From positions 248,001-312,000 of the forward strand of contig CAVWBT010000010.1 of assembly GCA_963753285.1 (NCBI GenBank): a stretch of 64,000 nucleotides of DNA, written 5' to 3'. The position numbers and the translations under genes are program-made. This stretch comes from JAHEDH01 sp963753285. Its GTDB lineage: Bacteria > Actinomycetota > Acidimicrobiia > Spongiisociales > ZC4RG35. Below the pieces are notes generated by a model that saw only the letters and a program-made list of their open reading frames with translations, ran no database searches and was not told the DNA's origin. Positions 9,320 through 19,623 of this stretch are shown one piece after another (the first letter of the stretch is position 1; every line of letters begins with the position of its first letter).

Positions 9320-9377
9320 ACGACGCGCACCCGCGTGTCATCAAAACGGAATCGTCGAGTGTGTGGGGCGTTCCAGG

Positions 9378-9611
9378 TCAGCCCATCCAGAAACCCTTGC
9401 GATGTGATACGCCGAGCACCTTGTTGCACGATGGGCAGGAGTAGATGTACCGCTTCCCGAAGGCGAACACGCCCGAGCTCGATGCCGCCAGCAGGTTGGT
9501 GTTGACGCCGTCCAGGTCATACTCGCAGTGAGGACATCTCACTGCCGCACCGCCCTTCACGATCCTCAGCACTCCACCCTCCGGCTGCCCGCCGCCTCCG
9601 CTCAACACCAC
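9378..9611 (-). CDS. small zinc-ribbon protein
   Basis: 77 residues with 'CPHCEYD' and, about 35 residues later, 'CPSCNKV', two CxxC pairs able to bind one zinc. A Gly-rich N-terminus precedes them. The GTG at 9611 is chosen because GAAGGAGG lies just upstream; a longer frame starts at 9635. Function unknown. Confidence 0.55.
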   Translation of the reverse strand: MVLSGGGGQPEGGVLRIVKGGAAVRCPHCEYDLDGVNTNLLAASSSGVFAFGKRYIYSCPSCNKVLGVSHRKGFWMG

Positions 9612-9709
9612 CGTTCCTCCTTCACCGACCCTCACGAAAGGTACACCGACTCGCCGTGCGTGGTCCCGGGCCGACCCTATCCGACGGCGAGTCAGAGCAC
9701 CGGGAGCGC

Positions 9710-10060
9710 CTATTTCGGGGGGAGACTCTGGGCGTAGGCGAGGCCGCTCCGGACCCAGGCTTCGAGATCGGCCCTCGACTCGACACGTTCGATGGCCACA
9801 TGTAGCCAGCCACGCATGGGGCGACCTCCATCGACTCGACGCCGGGCTCGAGTAGCGCTTCGCACGTGTCTGGATCGGCCCGCACGATCAGCCCGCCTGG
9901 CTGCTGGCGCCGACTGCGAGATTCCCGGCCGCCATGAATGCCACACCCCCGAACATTCTCTGTTCGGTGACGTTCGGTTGATCCTCGAGAACGTCTCTCA
10001 GCCGACTCGGCCTCCCAGCATGTCGAGGCCGATCAGGGTGTGTCTGTCTATGGGCTCGAG
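9710..10060 (-). pseudogene. TfoX N-terminal-domain protein, at least two frameshifts
   Basis: Three consecutive minus-strand frames each match part of one TfoX-N protein: 'LRDVLEDQPNVTEQRMFGG' and 'AAGNLAVGASSQ' (about 9890-10000), then 'VRADPDTCEALLEPGVESM' (about 9825-9885), then 'GRPMRGWLHV' and 'WVRSGLAYAQSLPPK' (9710-9815). No clear start codon is seen in the first frame. Either a decayed gene or a spot with several sequence errors. TfoX-N proteins are small and of uncertain function. Confidence 0.7.
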
Positions 10061-10437
10061 AACAGGGTGAGTTGCATGCCGTCTGGCGACTCGACCCGTG
10101 CGTTGCGATCGCCCCATGGTGTCGACACGGGTGGGGCGACGGTTCTGGCGCCCGCACCGACGAGTCGTGCCGCCATGTCGGCGGCGTCGTCGACCTCGAG
10201 GGCCAGCCTGATCGTTCCTGCCACCCGGCGGCCCACCTCGACCCGATCCACGAGCTCGGCCTGGACGTCGTCGAGGATTTCCAGCGTCGCACGGCCGGCG
10301 GAGAGGAGAATCACCCTCCCGTCGTCGGAGCTCCAGTCCTCGATCTGTTCGAGTCCGAGTGCGTCGCGATAGAAGGCGACGGCCTGCTCGAAGTCCTTCA
10401 CGGTGAGCGCTACCCGAAGCTCTGTCACGTCGGCCAT
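10048..10437 (-). CDS. VOC-family (glyoxalase-fold) protein
   Basis: 129 residues. Two beta-alpha-beta units: 'ELRVALTVKDFEQAVAFYRDALGL' at the N-terminus and 'IRLALEVDDAADMAARLVGAGA' later, ending 'VESPDGMQLTLFS', typical of the vicinal-oxygen-chelate superfamily. Could be a dioxygenase, glyoxalase-like enzyme or antibiotic-binding protein; substrate is unclear. Lies between nrdJ and the broken TfoX gene on the same strand. Confidence 0.82.
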   Translation of the reverse strand: MADVTELRVALTVKDFEQAVAFYRDALGLEQIEDWSSDDGRVILLSAGRATLEILDDVQAELVDRVEVGRRVAGTIRLALEVDDAADMAARLVGAGARTVAPPVSTPWGDRNARVESPDGMQLTLFSSP

Positions 10438-10468
10438 GTGAATCTCTCCTCCGTTCGATGCAAGTACA

Positions 10469-10569
10469 GAAACGCCGGAAGGGAAGGACCGAAGTCCTCC
10501 CCTCCCGTTTCTCAGCCCAACTGAGGCGGTCCGGTCCCCCCGACCGGGAGAACCTCAGCCCCCCTGAGA
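10469..10569 (-). terminator. hairpin cluster terminating nrdJ
   Basis: Read from the nrdJ stop, four hairpins follow in about 100 nt: CTCAG/CTGAG with a GGGGG loop, CCGGTC/GACCGG, CTCAG/CTGAG again, then a long one at 10469-10511 with GGACTTCGGTCC at its tip (UUCG tetraloop on the minus-strand RNA) flanked by GAAACG/CGTTTC. No long U-tract. Tandem strong hairpins after a highly expressed gene are a likely terminator or 3' stabiliser. Confidence 0.65.
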
Positions 10570-10570
10570 T

Positions 10571-13984
<3,414 letters not shown>

Positions 13985-14074
13985 GATGTGGGGGCTCCCT
14001 CTTCTCTCTGGCTTCCGCTGACAACTGACCCTGGGCGGGAGATTCCCCGGCCAGGGCGCTGTATTCGTGTCCCA

Positions 14075-14125
14075 ACCACTACATGTTGTGGTCCTCTGCG
14101 TATCGGACACCACATATTGGGGTGG
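14075..14125 (-). promoter_or_regulatory. tandem NrdR-type boxes upstream of nrdJ
   Basis: Two similar imperfect palindromes: 14075-14091 (ACCACTACATGTTGTGG) and 14107-14125 (ACACCACATATTGGGG...). Their ACATGTTG and ACATATTG cores are offset by 31 bp, three helical turns, which is the known arrangement of NrdR repressor sites in actinobacteria. Placement just downstream of the predicted promoter fits repression of nrdJ when (d)ATP is high. Confidence 0.75.
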
Positions 14126-14133
14126 GACACACG

Positions 14134-14163
14134 ACTGTAATTACACAGGTGTCACTCAGTCAA
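14134..14163 (-). promoter_or_regulatory. predicted nrdJ promoter
   Basis: On the minus strand TTGACT (14163-14158) and TACAGT (14139-14134) are separated by 18 nt, a good housekeeping-sigma promoter. A start of transcription around 14127 would place both NrdR boxes at and just after the start site, as expected for repression. Confidence 0.5.
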
Positions 14164-14180
14164 TGGTTTCTTCGGCCCAG

Positions 14181-14201
14181 ATGAGGTCGTTTTTCGCGAC
14201 C
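14181..14201. other. hairpin in intergenic region
   Basis: GAGGTCG/CGACCTC, 7-bp perfect stem with a TTTTTCG loop. Located between the nrdJ promoter and the 3' end of the acetyltransferase gene. It may stop transcription arriving from that gene toward nrdJ. Nothing else is seen in 14165-14338. Confidence 0.35.
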
Positions 14202-14338
14202 TCGCCCAGAGCGCGAGAAAAACCACGCGGCCGGGTGACGGCCTTAGTTGGGGAAGTCATCCGAAGATGCGAGCGGGAAGGTATCGACCCGTCGACCAAC
14301 GCGAAAACCCAACAGGCCTGGATTTTTCGCGCTCCATC

Positions 14339-14355
14339 GAGGGGATCGTCCCCTC
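14339..14355 (-). terminator. GGGGATCGTCCCC hairpin after the acetyltransferase gene
   Basis: GAGGGGA/TCCCCTC, 7-bp stem with a TCG triloop, overlapping the stop codon of the acetyltransferase gene. Its core is the same hairpin that begins every unit of both tandem arrays at 34.3 and 53.5 kb, suggesting those arrays were built from terminator-type hairpins. Confidence 0.5.
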
Positions 14356-14830
14356 ACAGCTCGCGGGACATCCAGCCGGTGTCGTACCAGGTGTCGAACT
14401 TGTAGCCGACCTTGGGGAACGTGCCGACGTAGGAGAACCCGAGCGCACGGTGGAACTCCACGCTCTTGTCGTTCGGCAGCGTGATCCCTGCCACGGCGGT
14501 GACGAATCCGAGGGTGGCGAGTTGATCGAGGAGCTCCTCGTAGAGACGTCGACCAACCCCTCGGCCGTGGTGTTCGGCGGCGACGTAGACGGTGGTCTCC
14601 GCGGTGTAGCGGTAGGCGTGTCTCGAACGCCACGGCGTTCCGTAGGCATACCCGCGGATCTCTCCGTCGGTCTCGTCGACCAGCCAGACATGGGCAGCCT
14701 CCACCCGCCGGGCGATCTCCTCCGCGTCGGGAGGTGTCTCTTCGAACGAGATCGCCGAGTCGGTGACATATGGTGCATAGATCTCGGCGATGCGCCCTGC
14801 ATCGTCGCGGGTTGCGGTCCGGATGTGCAT
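14354..14830 (-). CDS. GNAT acetyltransferase, phosphinothricin-acetyltransferase-like
   Basis: 158 residues. 'IRTATRDDAGRIAEIYAPYV' at the N-terminus, 'TTVYVAAEHHGRGVGRRLYEELL' (acetyl-CoA pyrophosphate loop R/Q-x-x-G-x-G/A), and 'NDKSVEFHRALGF' fit the PAT/YncA group, which acetylates amino groups such as methionine sulfoximine or phosphinothricin. The ATG at 14830 is supported by a TACGTT box 6 nt upstream. Substrate not provable from sequence. Confidence 0.85.
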   Translation of the reverse strand: MHIRTATRDDAGRIAEIYAPYVTDSAISFEETPPDAEEIARRVEAAHVWLVDETDGEIRGYAYGTPWRSRHAYRYTAETTVYVAAEHHGRGVGRRLYEELLDQLATLGFVTAVAGITLPNDKSVEFHRALGFSYVGTFPKVGYKFDTWYDTGWMSREL

Positions 14831-14906
14831 TGGCCGAACGTAGCGGACTTCAAGTCGCGCCGACCGACCTCCTCGAGCCATATGCCCGGTGTCTGGTGGC
14901 CACCGG

Positions 14907-14912
14907 TAGGTT
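14907..14912 (+). promoter_or_regulatory. TAGGTT -10-like box before ATG 14920
   Basis: TAnnnT hexamer ending 7 nt before the aldo/keto reductase start; consistent with a leaderless mRNA. It is divergent from the TACGTT box of the acetyltransferase (14837-14842). Confidence 0.4.
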
Positions 14913-14919
14913 CGGTGGT

Positions 14920-15963
14920 ATGGAACATCGATATCTCGGCAACAGTGGAACACCGGTCAGCGTCCTCGGCCTCGGCACGATGACCTTCGGTGCGGAGACC
15001 GACGAACCCGACGCTCACGCCCAGCTGGACCGGTTCGTCGAGGCGGGCGGCACCTTCATCGACACCGCCGACGTGTACTCGCGGGGCGTGTCCGAAGAGA
15101 TCATCGGCCGATGGTTCGTTCGATCGGGGAAACGCGATCGAGTCGTACTCGCCACCAAGGCCCGCTTTCCGATGAGTGGTGAGCCGCTCGATCGCGGTGC
15201 CGGGCGACTGCACCTCCGACGTGCGCTCCACGCCAGCCTGCGGCGTCTGGGAACCGAGGACGTCGATCTGTATCAGGTGCACGGCTGGGACCCCAACACC
15301 CCACTCGACGAGACGCTTGCGACGCTCGACGAATTCGTGAGCCAGGGGACCGTGGCTCACGTCGGCTGGTCGAATGTCACCGGCTGGCAGATGCAGCGGA
15401 TCGTCGACCGATGCGAGATGCACGGGTGGGCGCGCCCGGTGACACTCCAGCCGCAATACAACCTGCTGGATCGCGGCATCGAGTTGGAAGTGATGCCGAT
15501 GTGTCTCGAGGAGGAGATCGGGATTCTCCCGTGGTCGCCACTCGGCGGGGGGTGGCTCACAGGCAAGTACTCCCGCGACACCCGGCCGACGGGAGAGACC
15601 CGCCTCGGCGAAGACCCGAATCGCGGCGTCGAGGCGTATGACGCCCGCAACACGGATCGCACCTGGAGCATTCTCACGCTGATGGAGCGTATCGCCGTTC
15701 GTCGGGGCATCACCCTGGCGCAGGTCGCGCTCGCCTGGGTTCGGCAACGGCCCGGCGTTGCGTCGGTGATCCTGGGGGCCAGAACGGTCGGCCAGCTCGA
15801 TGACAACCTGGCTTCGGCAGACGTGACCCTCTCCACCGAGGAGATGACCGGCCTCACCGCCCTCTCGGCGCCGGGGCTGCCTCCCTACCCATACGGCGTG
15901 GTCCGATCGATCTGCGGCGAGGATGTCTGGGACGCCATCGGGACCGCCGAGATGGAGGGGTAG
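14920..15963 (+). CDS. aldo/keto reductase
   Basis: 347 residues. NADPH-dependent oxidoreductase of the AKR fold. Seen: 'GLGTMTFGAETDE' at the N-terminus, 'TFIDTADVYSRGVSEE' (catalytic Asp and Tyr), 'LATKARF' (Lys), 'LYQVHGWDPNTPLDE' (His), and the C-terminal cofactor region 'VASVILGARTVGQLDDNL'. The complete tetrad is present, so it is likely active. Substrate unknown; the sequence resembles the AKR11/12 type 'general stress' group. Confidence 0.9.
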   Translation: MEHRYLGNSGTPVSVLGLGTMTFGAETDEPDAHAQLDRFVEAGGTFIDTADVYSRGVSEEIIGRWFVRSGKRDRVVLATKARFPMSGEPLDRGAGRLHLRRALHASLRRLGTEDVDLYQVHGWDPNTPLDETLATLDEFVSQGTVAHVGWSNVTGWQMQRIVDRCEMHGWARPVTLQPQYNLLDRGIELEVMPMCLEEEIGILPWSPLGGGWLTGKYSRDTRPTGETRLGEDPNRGVEAYDARNTDRTWSILTLMERIAVRRGITLAQVALAWVRQRPGVASVILGARTVGQLDDNLASADVTLSTEEMTGLTALSAPGLPPYPYGVVRSICGEDVWDAIGTAEMEG

Positions 15964-15974
15964 ACCCGGGTTGC

Positions 15975-16142
15975 TCAAGGGCCGATCGAGGTGATGGGTT
16001 GACCCCAGAAGGCCGACATGGCATCGAGGAACGCGTCGGCTGAATCGCCGATCGGATTGCCCGGGGGCAGCAGCGGGCCGAGCGCCACGAACGCCACGGC
16101 GCCCAGCACCACCAGGCCGACCAATCGGTAGAAGGTCTTCAT
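15975..16142 (-). CDS. short single-pass membrane protein
   Basis: 55 residues, starting MKTFYRLVGLVVLGAVAF: a basic N-terminus followed by a hydrophobic helix or signal anchor, then a short Pro/Gly and Asp-containing tail with 'FWGQPI'. Codon use is GC-rich at third positions like neighbours. No clear ribosome site. No family recognised; could be a small secreted or membrane peptide. Confidence 0.4.
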   Translation of the reverse strand: MKTFYRLVGLVVLGAVAFVALGPLLPPGNPIGDSADAFLDAMSAFWGQPITSIGP

Positions 16143-16243
16143 GGGAGACACGTTAGGTGGGCCGTCTCATCTGTGTGCCCGTTTGCGAAGCGCCGCGTCG
16201 ACGGTCTCGGTAGCGTCTCGGTGTCGTCGAATGAGGTGCGGAT

Positions 16244-16672
16244 GTGCCAGTCCTGAAGCGTCAGTCGGAGAAGATCGATCTGCTCGCCGGCGTGCCGCTG
16301 TTCGCAGGTCTCACGAAGAAGGAGCTCACCGGCCTCGCCCGACTGGTGAGTGAAGTCGAGTTCCTCCCCGGTGATCACATCGTCCACGTGGGCGATATCG
16401 GGGATGCCGCCTACGTGATCATCGAGGGCCGAGCCACGGTCCGAAGGTCGCGACGCAAGGTCGCCGAACTCTCCTCCGGTGACGTGGTCGGAGAGATGAG
16501 CCTGATCACCAAGATGCCGCGGAATGCCGGTGTTCGAGCAGACACGTTCGTTCCCGCCCTTCGCATCGAACGAGCGCAGCTGGCGCTGATCATGGATGAG
16601 TATCCGAAGGTCGCGGTCAAGATCCTCGACACGGTTGCGAGCAGGCTGATCCAGTCGATCAAGACATACTGA
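16244..16672 (+). CDS. cyclic-nucleotide-binding-domain protein
   Basis: 142 residues, essentially one CNB domain: 'LLAGVPLFAGLTKKELTGLARL', 'EFLPGDHIVHVGDIGDAAYVI', and the phosphate-binding cassette region 'LSSGDVVGEMSLITKMPRNA'. The canonical FGE-L is GE-S-L-with-RNA here, so a nucleotide could bind. No DNA-binding HTH is present, so it is not a CRP transcription factor; a stand-alone sensor or regulatory subunit is likely. Confidence 0.82.
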   Translation: MPVLKRQSEKIDLLAGVPLFAGLTKKELTGLARLVSEVEFLPGDHIVHVGDIGDAAYVIIEGRATVRRSRRKVAELSSGDVVGEMSLITKMPRNAGVRADTFVPALRIERAQLALIMDEYPKVAVKILDTVASRLIQSIKTY

Positions 16673-16765
16673 CGCTCCGTTCCGGAATCGAATGGAACTC
16701 GGACCCCTGAAGGTGACCCCGATGTTCGATGGGAGGACGGCAGTGTCGGTTTCGTCCTCCCGAGG

Positions 16766-16960
16766 GTGGGTGATCCAGGTGTCCCCCTCGACCGGCTGTT
16801 GTTCCGGGCAACAGGATCAGACGACCTCGTACCTGGTGCGCCGCGCATCGACATCCACATCCCCGACCTCGGCGTGGTCGTTTCGGTCTGGTTGCACCTG
16901 GGAACGGATTCGCTGTTCGAACTGGTCGACGGGCTCCGCCTGGCCGACCCGGCTCTCTGA
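16766..16960 (+). CDS. possible small ORF, uncertain start
   Basis: 64 codons from GTG 16766. The same frame stays open and coding-like upstream to the stop of the CNB gene (16670-16672), encoding 'PEGDPDVRWEDGSVGFVLP' before the GTG, but no ATG/GTG/TTG start is seen there. Content such as 'IDIHIPDLGVVVSVWLHLG' looks protein-like. It could be a small gene with an unusual start, a remnant, or chance. Confidence 0.3.
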   Translation: MGDPGVPLDRLLFRATGSDDLVPGAPRIDIHIPDLGVVVSVWLHLGTDSLFELVDGLRLADPAL

Positions 16961-17089
16961 GTTCGGGGGCGGCTTGCGCGGCGAACCTTGACCTGAGATC
17001 GACATCAATTGTCACGAGCAACCCTGGGTTCGCACAGATGAGCGAGGCGGACCATCATCGGATAGGACATCGATCGACGGAGGTCGGCA

Positions 17090-17512
17090 ATGAACGCCAG
17101 GGCGCAGCAAGCAGCACACCAGATCACCGAGGCGGGCGTCAGAACCGGCGAGCGACTCACCGATGTCGGTGAGATGATCGCCTCCGAAGCAGCCGAGATC
17201 GCCGATCGAATCGGGACTTGGCTCGCCGACAACGATCCGGTGGGCCAAGCCCGCGAGGTCGCCACAGAATCGCTTCACGTGGTCCGGGACTGGTCCTCGG
17301 CGCTTCCCGAGCGGATCGCAGCCGCACTGCCGGTCGTCGCCACGGTTCCTGCCAAGCCGAAGAAGCGGACGCTCATCGGGATGTTCGCTCTGGGGGCGGC
17401 GGTGGCCTACTTCTTCGATCCGGCCTCGGGAGCGGCACGCCGGGACGCCGTCAAACAGCGGATTTCCGGGCTCTTCAGGCGCAACGCTCCAGATGAGGCC
17501 GCTTCGGGGTGA
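17090..17512 (+). CDS. YtxH-like small membrane-associated protein
   Basis: 140 residues. A long Ala/Glu-rich helix (first ~80 residues), then a basic stretch 'AKPKKRTLIG', one hydrophobic helix 'FALGAAVAYFFDPASGAARR' and a short basic tail. The 'AYFFDPASGAARR' ending is common in YtxH-like actinobacterial proteins. GGAGG precedes the ATG. Its stop overlaps the start of the deaminase gene by 4 nt, so the two are co-translated. Role unknown, possibly envelope stress. Confidence 0.6.
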   Translation: MNARAQQAAHQITEAGVRTGERLTDVGEMIASEAAEIADRIGTWLADNDPVGQAREVATESLHVVRDWSSALPERIAAALPVVATVPAKPKKRTLIGMFALGAAVAYFFDPASGAARRDAVKQRISGLFRRNAPDEAASG

Positions 17513-17967
17513 GTGATCTCGAGCCGATCGATCGGCGGTTTCTGTCCGAGGCGATCGCCGAAGCCAGGCTCGGTCTCGAGGAAGGTGGAATCCCGATCGG
17601 CTCGGTGCTCGTCATCGACGGCGAAGTCGTCGGCCGCGGACACAACCGCAGGATCCAACGCGGCAGCGTCGTGCTTCATGCCGAGATGGACGCGCTCGAG
17701 AACGCCGGGCGGCTCAGAGCCACCGACTATCGGCGCTCGGTGTTGTTCTCGACGCTCTCACCATGCGACATGTGCACGGGGGCGGTGCTGCTGTATCGGA
17801 TCCCGCGAGTGGTGATCGGAGAGAATCGCACCTTCCGGGGCCCTGAGGACTATTCGGCGTCCCGGGGTGTGCGCCTCGACGTCGTCGACGACCCCGAATG
17901 CACCGAGATGATGGAGGCCTTCATCGCCGCCAAATCCGTCCTCTGGAACGAGGACATCGGCGAATGA
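17509..17967 (+). CDS. nucleoside/cytosine deaminase family protein
   Basis: 152 residues. Zinc-dependent deaminase with 'LHAEMDAL' (HAE, general acid) and 'LSPCDMCTGAVLL' (PCxxC zinc ligands), both intact. The 'GEVVGRGHNRRIQ' N-terminal strand fits the CDA fold. The length and the motif context resemble yeast-type cytosine deaminase and related guanine/cytosine deaminases; the actual base is not certain. GTG start overlapping the previous stop. Confidence 0.85.
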   Translation: MSDLEPIDRRFLSEAIAEARLGLEEGGIPIGSVLVIDGEVVGRGHNRRIQRGSVVLHAEMDALENAGRLRATDYRRSVLFSTLSPCDMCTGAVLLYRIPRVVIGENRTFRGPEDYSASRGVRLDVVDDPECTEMMEAFIAAKSVLWNEDIGE

Positions 17968-18639
17968 TCAGCGTCGGCTGAACGTCGAGGCGCCGCCTTC
18001 GAACGTCACTCCGAGTGTGTCGTCGTCGCAGGTGAACGGCCCCGTGCCGCCGAGCTCGCGTGACGCCACCGTCTCGGGGCCGCCGAACGGGAGTTCTTGA
18101 AGCACGCCATCGACCTCGGCTGCGAAGCTCACCTGGAGGGTCGACGACTCCGACGTGACGGTCAGCTGGTTGCCTTCCGTCGACCAGGTGCCGGCTTCCT
18201 CGCCGTTCAGCGTCGTCACGAAGGTTCCCTCGTCGGCGCTGAGACGGATCTGCCAGTCGTCGCGCTCACCGACATAGGAGCCGTCGTCGTTCATCGTCAC
18301 GATGAACGAGCCGCCGCCGTGCGAGACCGTCACTTCGCCGAGATCTTCGAAGCCGGTCTCGTCGGCTGCAGCGAAGATCTGCTCGATGAAGGCCTCCGAG
18401 TCGAGTTCCCAGGTCCCGACCAGGCAATCCGCCGAGACCGCCGCCTCGGTGGTCGTCGGAGCCTCGGTCGTGGTCGTCGTGGGCGCTTCGGTTGTCGTCG
18501 TGGTCTCGGCTTCCGTGGCCTGTGTCACATCTGCCGCGTCGCCACCAACCGTGGTGGTCGTGGCGGCGTCGTCGCCACCACAGGCCGCGATGCTGACGGC
18601 GATCGCCATGAGCATCGCTATCGAGGTCCTGGCATTCAT
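17968..18639 (-). CDS. lipoprotein with Thr-rich linker
   Basis: 223 residues. Signal peptide ending in the lipobox 'SIAAC', then a Thr/Glu/Pro-rich linker of about 45 residues ('TTTTTEAPTTTTTEAP'), then a compact beta-rich domain with 'LVGTWELDSEAF' and 'GGGSFIVTMNDDGSYVGERD', reminiscent of lipocalin-like or META-like folds. GGGAGG lies upstream of the ATG 18639. Surface protein of unknown function. Confidence 0.7.
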   Translation of the reverse strand: MNARTSIAMLMAIAVSIAACGGDDAATTTTVGGDAADVTQATEAETTTTTEAPTTTTTEAPTTTEAAVSADCLVGTWELDSEAFIEQIFAAADETGFEDLGEVTVSHGGGSFIVTMNDDGSYVGERDDWQIRLSADEGTFVTTLNGEEAGTWSTEGNQLTVTSESSTLQVSFAAEVDGVLQELPFGGPETVASRELGGTGPFTCDDDTLGVTFEGGASTFSRR

Positions 18640-18729
18640 GGAGTCCCTCCCAATGTGTCTCGCAAGCCGACGGTGCGGAGCCGTCGCTGTACACCCGCTC
18701 TGGGGCAACCATACGCTGACCTTCCGGCA

Positions 18730-18735
18730 TAGGGT
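18730..18735 (+). promoter_or_regulatory. TAGGGT -10-like box before ATG 18742
   Basis: TAnnnT hexamer ending 6 nt before the hydrolase start; a probable leaderless promoter serving the hydrolase-galK pair. Confidence 0.45.
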
Positions 18736-18741
18736 CGACTG

Positions 18742-19623
18742 ATGGAGATCCTCACCACCCCGCTTGCGCACTTCGACGCCCTCCCCGACTTCGGATACGA
18801 GAGCGCCTCCACCGACATCGGTGACGGCCTGGAAGTGCACCACGTCGAAGCCGGCGAAGGGCCGACGGTGCTGCTCATGCACGGTCAGCCCACCTGGTCG
18901 TTCCTCTATCGGTCGATGATCGGGCCGTTGGTCGAGCACGGCTTCCGGATCGTGGCTCCCGATCTGATCGGCTTCGGCCGGTCTGCGAAGCCCCGTGAGA
19001 TGAGCGACCACACCTACGAGCGGCACGTTTCGTGGATGTCGCGCTGGCTCGACGCGGTCGATCTCGACGGCGTCACGATGTTCGCACAGGACTGGGGCGG
19101 GCTCATCGGACTTCGCCTGCTCGCATCTCAACCGGATCGCTTCGCCCGGCTCGTCGTCGCCAACACCGGGCTCCCGACCGGACACCAGCGGATGCCGGAA
19201 GCCTTCTTCGCATGGCGCGAGTTCGTGCGCACGACACCAGACTTCGACTGCGGGCGCATCGTGCAGGGGGCGACGCTGCGGACGTTGAGCGACGAAGAGG
19301 TCGCCGCCTACAACGCTCCGTTCCCGGACGATTCGTATCGGGCGGGTCCGCGGGTGATGCCTTCGCTGGTCCCGACCTCGCCGGACGATCCCTCGTCGGA
19401 GCCGAACCAGGCGGCGTGGGCGGTTCTGTCCCGATGGGAGCGGCCCACGCTGACGTTGTTCTCCGACAGCGACCCGATCACTGCCGGGGGAGAGCGCGTG
19501 TTCCAGTCGAAGGTGCCCGGCGCGTCCGGTCAGCCGCACACGACGATCGAGCACGCCGGCCACTTCCTCCAAGAGGACGCCGGGCCGCTGCTGGCCGATA
19601 CGATGGCCGCATGGATGCGTTGA
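18742..19623 (+). CDS. haloalkane-dehalogenase-like alpha/beta hydrolase
   Basis: 293 residues, full alpha/beta-hydrolase length. 'MHGQPTWSFLYR' is the oxyanion region with the second halide-binding Trp; 'FAQDWGGLIGLRL' has the nucleophile Asp117 followed by the first halide-binding Trp; His274 in 'HAGHFLQED' completes the triad. An Asp nucleophile followed by Trp is diagnostic of haloalkane dehalogenases (HLD-I type), which hydrolyse halogenated alkanes to alcohols. Overlaps galK by 13 nt. Substrate range not predictable. Confidence 0.85.
   Translation: MEILTTPLAHFDALPDFGYESASTDIGDGLEVHHVEAGEGPTVLLMHGQPTWSFLYRSMIGPLVEHGFRIVAPDLIGFGRSAKPREMSDHTYERHVSWMSRWLDAVDLDGVTMFAQDWGGLIGLRLLASQPDRFARLVVANTGLPTGHQRMPEAFFAWREFVRTTPDFDCGRIVQGATLRTLSDEEVAAYNAPFPDDSYRAGPRVMPSLVPTSPDDPSSEPNQAAWAVLSRWERPTLTLFSDSDPITAGGERVFQSKVPGASGQPHTTIEHAGHFLQEDAGPLLADTMAAWMR

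Noticed and set aside
13985..14165. Cobalamin riboswitch before nrdJ
   Set aside because: No B12-box-like conserved segments in the leader; the region is filled by a promoter and NrdR boxes.
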